From the NCBI GenBank assembly GCA_022605405.1, contig JABYQQ010000022.1, positions 372,001 through 436,000 on the forward strand: a DNA stretch of 64,000 nt, written 5' to 3'. Shown piece by piece: positions 59,667 through 64,000 of this stretch (position 1 is the first letter of the stretch; each line of letters begins with the position of its first letter). Under the pieces are notes generated by a model. That model was given only the letters and a program-made list of their open reading frames with translations. It had not been told where the DNA came from and did not search any database. Origin of the DNA: Earliella scabrosa (lineage: Eukaryota; Basidiomycota; Agaricomycetes; Polyporales; Polyporaceae). The translations under genes were made by a program, and so were the position numbers.

Positions 59667-60588
59667 CTACGAATCATCATCAGAAAGGGCTACGATCAAC
59701 GTGCCATCGTACTCCGTACCCACAGCCGGAGTACTAACAGCAGTCGAGCCACCATCCTCCGACGCATCTAGACTGCTGGGTATATACCATCCATCGCCCG
59801 TCCGAAACAGATAGTGCGACAAGCCAGGGGATTCCAACGTGAATGGGTATACACTGCGAACGACAGCGTCTTGACCCGCGATCTGCACATCACCCCCTGG
59901 GGGAGGCGGCCACGCAACCCAATGACGACTAACGTTGAGGTCGTATCCCCGATCAATGTACTTGGAAACCGCGCGCAGATCGGAGTACGAGAGCGCCCCG
60001 GGTTTCAACACCGCCTCCCGGCGCATTGTGTATCGGGGGTAGAAACAGGCGACGTAATCAAGGGAGATGCAGTTCACCACCAGGGTGGACCAGAAATCGG
60101 TAAGAGGCGTTAGGGGGGATGGGGTGGAGCTCCGCACTAGGTCGACTACTCGACCAGACTTGGTGCTAAACCGCACCAGCTGCTTGACGTCGTAGCGCTT
60201 ACGCCACGGGGCTACCTCGGAATCGTAGGTCTCCACGAAACCGGTGGAAGAGTCTTCCACCAGACGAGTTCTGAGTCGACCGAACTCGAGATCTCCCACA
60301 TAGATGTCCAAGTCCCCGATGTCCCATTCTTCGTCCATGACGAAAAACTTTAGGGCCACGGAGCCCGACAGTACAGCACCGTGCTCTTGGAGCAGCAACA
60401 AGAATGACTTCGTCTCTTGCACGAACGGCTTCACCAAAAAACGCATACGGCGTGCAAGTCTTGCAGAAGCGAATCTAGTCACATGAGTAAGACCGAGGAT
60501 CCGCAGAGACAAGTTGGAACGCTCACGACGACATCTGCATGCAAACGTCTCGCCACATCAACCAATCCATAACATCCCCCTGATTCAT
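59667..60588 (-). CDS. Nucleotidyltransferase-like protein of unknown function
   Basis: Exon 1 ends at 60527 and, after a 52-base intron (gtgagc to gactag), exon 2 runs 60474-59667. From the ATG at 60588 the product has 289 residues, but the frame stays open upstream (VPWDILFEF), so the true start may lie further on. The upstream part (DILFEFMNQGDVMDWLMW) has the feel of an F-box-like helix. The core HGAVLSGSVALKFFVMD, then EEWDIGDLDIYVG, has the G-S-x8-13-D-x-D pattern of nucleotidyltransferase folds, with Asp pair D-L-D as putative metal ligands. Multicopy basidiomycete proteins of this kind have no assigned function. The rest includes YDVKQLVRFSTKSGRVVDLV, where a third carboxylate would be expected. 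Activity is not established. Confidence 0.65.
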
Positions 60589-61430
60589 GAACTCGAAAAG
60601 TATGTCCCACGGCACCCTACACAATGATTGACATCAATTCCGACAGCCGTCACCAGACGCAACAGACCCGACAAACCGCATGCCGCCGAATCTCATCGAA
60701 CGCAGATTCGTGATATGATCATACGAAGCCAGTTGGCTGCCACTACGAGCAACTTGAACCTTCGGTGGATCGCATGCACCGTCTACAGAGCTGCGCGTAG
60801 AGTGCGTCATGGAGCACGACAGAGATTCTGTAATGTCACAATGGACAACCAAAGAACGAAATGACTCAATTTATTGGAAACTACCGCGCTCACACCCATC
60901 AATGCGAAGCGGGCCAGATCCCCAAACTTCAAAGCGCAACAACCCAGTAAGGAGCCAGGCCCACACAACCGAATGATAAAACAGAGGTTACGATAAGAAA
61001 CACCCTACACGCACCATCACGCTACAGGCGAGAAGCCGAACCAGTCCTTCTAGCGTACGAGGCGGGAGGGGGTGCAAGAACGCAACAAAGAGGGTAGCAG
61101 CGGAAGCGCTGACGGTAAATCGCATTACATAAGCACACATGGCCGATTGAACCAACCCAGTTAGGCCGAGCCACACTTAGCACAACTGTCCCTGCCCCCA
61201 AAACAAGCGCACGTTTGGACATCGCGGCATCGTCATCTAGCTCGATTATTCGATCTAGCAGAAAGAGGGATCTGTATAAATAGCCAACATTGTCAAACCG
61301 TCACATTTAGTCCTGCGCGACTCTCATCCCGACTATCACAAACTTACCCGCTGCGTGGTACGTAGACCCTGGTCCAAACCAACGTACATCATTATCCTCA
61401 GAACGACTACATCGTCGAACCGTTAGGCGA
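60589..61430. promoter_or_regulatory. Divergent intergenic region
   Basis: It separates a minus-strand gene (start near 60588 or upstream) from a plus-strand gene starting at 61431. ORFs are under 80 codons. It likely contains both promoters; a tataaata-like tract lies near 61275. The rest is featureless. Confidence 0.35.
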
Positions 61431-62202
61431 ATGGAGGCCAACACAGACGATGCCTGGTTGAGGTACGCCCTTATTCCACCGACAGTCACTCACCTAACGT
61501 ACTCCGCAAACATATGCACCATTACCCTCCTCCAGAAGGTTACAACCCTTCCAAGACTACGAATCCGAATTCCCATTCCCTTGGTTCTCGTTGACCCGTA
61601 TCCCGACGGATCACGAGTGGAACCCATACGCTGTCTACGACGCCATACTAAGCGCACGCGGACAACCTGTTCGTCTGTGGGTCGCGGGCACCGTCCGGTC
61701 GGTACGTATCCACACCAAGACAATCGACGACGAAACCGTATGCAGTCTCTCCATCAATCTGCTTCGCGACGAAGACCGTAGCGCGCTAGGGCGGATTTAC
61801 GACAGCGCTCTTTCAACACCACCCCGTTCCCAGCCGGCACGAGGTGCCGTCGACGTGTTCAAAGCTGATATTCACTTGGAGTGGGCCAACGTAACTATTC
61901 CATCAATACCAGCCCATATCGGCATCCCTGACAGATGACAGGTTTTTGCAGACGTTTATGACGCGACCAACGGGTACAAGGACAGGAAGAGCATGGCCCG
62001 GATGTACCCTCCTATCTTAGAGTTTGGAGACATCGTTCTAGTAGAAGCAATCGCTGTGCGATCTGACACCGTGTTTGGATCTGATGTTCATTTCCTAGCG
62101 TACCAGATTTCCTTGCTTTACCCGGTCGGTGGCGCGTCGAAGGCGCAACGTCAAGTCCGAAAGGAGCCAGTACCGTACATAGCATTTCCATACGTATTGT
62201 GA
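61431..62202 (+). CDS. Protein of unknown function, three exons
   Basis: Exons 61431-61462 (MEANTDDAWL), 61536-61890 and 61942-62202, with introns of 73 and 51 bases, join in phases 2 and 0 and give 215 residues. The first intron has a textbook CTAAC branch and a ctcctccag acceptor. The sequence is well-ordered and not low in complexity (YESEFPFPWFSLTRIPTDHE, WNPYAVYDAILSARGQPVRL, WVAGTVRSVRIHTKTIDDET, ILEFGDIVLVEAIAVRSDTV). Alternating hydrophobic residues in the middle (VRLWVAGTVRSVRI) suggest beta strands, perhaps a small beta-barrel. There is no signal peptide, membrane helix or known motif. I do not recognise the family. The consistent phases and clean frames argue strongly that it is a real gene. 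Confidence 0.6.
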
Positions 62203-62841
62203 CACGAGTCCACACCTGCAGCACGTCGTACTGTACAGGTGGATATAACATACAGCAACCCCCCCCCCATGCATAGTATCTACAAACATACCTGCGTTAT
62301 CCGGGTCAGGGTAACAAACAAAACAGAATGTACACGGAGTATGAAAATGCCAACCCGATCCGCGACAACGATCCTTTCGAGCAAGGTCCCATACACCGAA
62401 AAGTTGATATAAGAAACAAGACCCGACGATACGACCACATTACGTAGCATCCTTGAACAAGTTCGAACGAGCCATTGACAATACACACGTCGAGAGAATG
62501 AGGAATTACTCCCGACTGCTAAACCGTCACCCTACACACATGCGCACACGCCACAGACGGCAATCACACTCGTCCAATAACAACGAGGTACTTATTACAC
62601 GTGTTCCATAGCGATACGGCCCAGTACCCATATCACCGTCAGCCAACGACACACCATACACTATCATGCCAATACGTTTATCAGATGGCGAACAGCTCAC
62701 CGATGCCTACCCAATACCTCGTGGTTGGGACACTCGTATCAGTGGTTGCCGATCCGCTGTATGCGATGGCTAGGGGTCAGCATCACGAACTACACGGGGA
62801 GAGCGACAAACAACACCTTGTTGATGGTGGCCCCTACCGCA
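62203..62841. other. Intergenic, no gene seen
   Basis: Short ORFs only. A run of eight C at about 62263 is the only simple-sequence feature. Confidence 0.4.
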
Positions 62842-63207
62842 CTACCGCATTGAGGAATGCATCGAGAGCTCGTACGCCAACCTGTGAGTCAGGACCGCAT
62901 TCAACACCGAAAGGAAGGAGGCATCCGTAATGCGGGCACTTACAGCCATAACACTGGCGACGAATGGTCAAGCACCATGACCGCAATCTTGACGGGGCCT
63001 TGCATGGAGCGGAGAACTGGATACAGACCCAGCACGACCTCGAACGGCTGTTCGTGTCGGAAGTCACGTAGTCTACCGTTAGCCCACCGTCGACCAACAC
63101 CAAGCCACGATAATACTCACGAGCTGAACCATGACAAGCGCAAGCTGTAGTCGCAGCCGCCACACTCCCGGACGAGTCGACGCCGCGAACAAAAGCCACC
63201 AACTTCA
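62842..63207 (-). CDS. C-terminal exons of an unidentified, hydrophobic protein
   Basis: Three minus-strand exons fit together: one ending at 63121 (LQLALVMVQL), 63047-62944 (PFEVVLGLYPVLRSMQGPVK then IAVMVLDHSSPVLWL) and 62881-62842 (LAYELSMHSSMR, stop). Introns of 73 and 62 bases have gtgagt/aacag and gtaagt/cacag ends and phase is kept. The product is hydrophobic and may span a membrane. Upstream exons could not be joined, and the first exon has a stop just before about 63207. The family is unknown. Confidence 0.35.
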
Positions 63208-64000
63208 AGAAAGACAGGGACAGAGATTGTAGCGGTCTTGGTAGCGCCGGGTTCCGAGGACGACATGGAGGAACGGAGCGCGACTACACGTACCAGCAGA
63301 CTTCGACAATCAGACACCGGAATTGAGCGACATTGAGGACAAGAGTGAGCTGTCACAAACAAACTGCAGTCAGAGAGGACATTCCGACCAATTAGCAAGA
63401 CGTAGGACACGCCGTACCTATAGAAGTACCTTGAGGGACATTTGGTATACAGCATGCGTTCTAGAGACCCAAGAGGCAGGCGGTAAGCGGGTAACCAACT
63501 CACGCACTCGAACCCACCAGGTTACCAAGCGGAGTTTCATATTTCAAGCCCCGGGAGGTGACCAGGCGCCCGTATTCGAGGAGGGGCGCTCAGGCCCACT
63601 TCACGCGAGTGGCAGCAAAGAAAGGGAGAGGAGCGTGGTTTTGGCCAGCATGACGAACTTCTATCACGTACACGAATTAGGCAAGTTCGTATCTGAGACG
63701 CAAAACGTCCGAGTGCATGTCAACGTTTGTAGAAGGCTCATCCGTTCACACGGACAGCGAAAAGGTCGGCACCTGTGTCATACTCACATCTCTGCCCTAC
63801 CCATAGGCACACAAAGGCGACCTATCATTTGTTGGAACAATTGCCATCAACCACATGCCGATAGTGACAGACAGTATTTCCGTACGAATCCAACCTAACC
63901 CAGACAACGGCCACCATCGTACTACATTCAGGACGGATAGCATCAAACAGGTATGTTTCGATCGATAACTGGTAGGGCTAATGAACGTACACACAGAAGC
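63208..64000. other. Window end, no gene resolved
   Basis: A plus-strand ORF of 191 codons (63323-63898) has no motif and a shadow-like Arg/Ser/His composition. The upstream exons of the hydrophobic minus-strand gene should lie here or beyond the window. Confidence 0.3.

Noticed and set aside
1..64000. Transposons, secondary-metabolite cluster, CRISPR, rRNA
   Set aside because: No reverse transcriptase, transposase, terminal repeats, synthase domains, spaced repeats or rRNA-like sequence were seen on reading both strands.

Overview
The window reads as nuclear DNA of a filamentous basidiomycete, most likely an Agaricomycete. Genes are cut by short GT-AG introns of about 45-120 bases with CTAAC/CTGAC-like branch sites. 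Families typical of mushroom-forming fungi dominate: HET-domain proteins, F-box-like proteins with leucine-rich tails, an Msb1/Mug8-type RhoGAP-like protein, and a basidiomycete-type single-span membrane protein. There are no bacterial-style operons, rRNA, tRNA, CRISPR arrays or recognisable transposon polymerases. All gene models were spliced by eye from splice signals, reading phase and comparison between copies inside the window; none was checked against a database.

Layout. (1) 1.1-3.8 kb: HET-domain gene HET1, plus strand. (2) 4.8-27.6 kb: nine F-box-like genes (FB1-FB9), all on the minus strand, head to tail, with F-box gene debris between them. FB2/FB3, FB5/FB6 and FB7/FB8 are evident duplicate pairs. 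Three copies carry a single inactivating lesion each: FB4 an in-frame TAG, FB6 and FB7 one missing base each. (3) 28.5-34.7 kb: conserved-looking genes, the Msb1/Mug8-like gene (six exons, with a very long Ala/Glu/Pro/Val tail) and a small single-span membrane protein. (4) 36.9-42.6 kb: two more HET genes in tandem (HET2, HET3) with the same intron position as HET1; HET3 has an in-frame stop unless a longer intron is used. (5) 43-64 kb: a different landscape of many very short exons, sparse long ORFs and several unrelated families. It holds two related small proteins with the exact Zn(II)2Cys6 cysteine spacing, a RING-finger gene, another F-box-like gene (FB10), a nucleotidyltransferase-like protein and one gene of unknown family. 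Several patches between them look coding but could not be resolved.

Working together (inference). HET domains act in fungal non-self recognition and cell death, and F-box and RING proteins are substrate receptors or catalytic parts of ubiquitin ligases. HET genes on both sides of a decaying tandem F-box array fit a fast-evolving recognition island under birth-and-death evolution. Nothing in the sequence proves a functional link. The most novel-looking item is the pair of small cysteine-cluster proteins, which share an intron that splits the cluster at the same codon.
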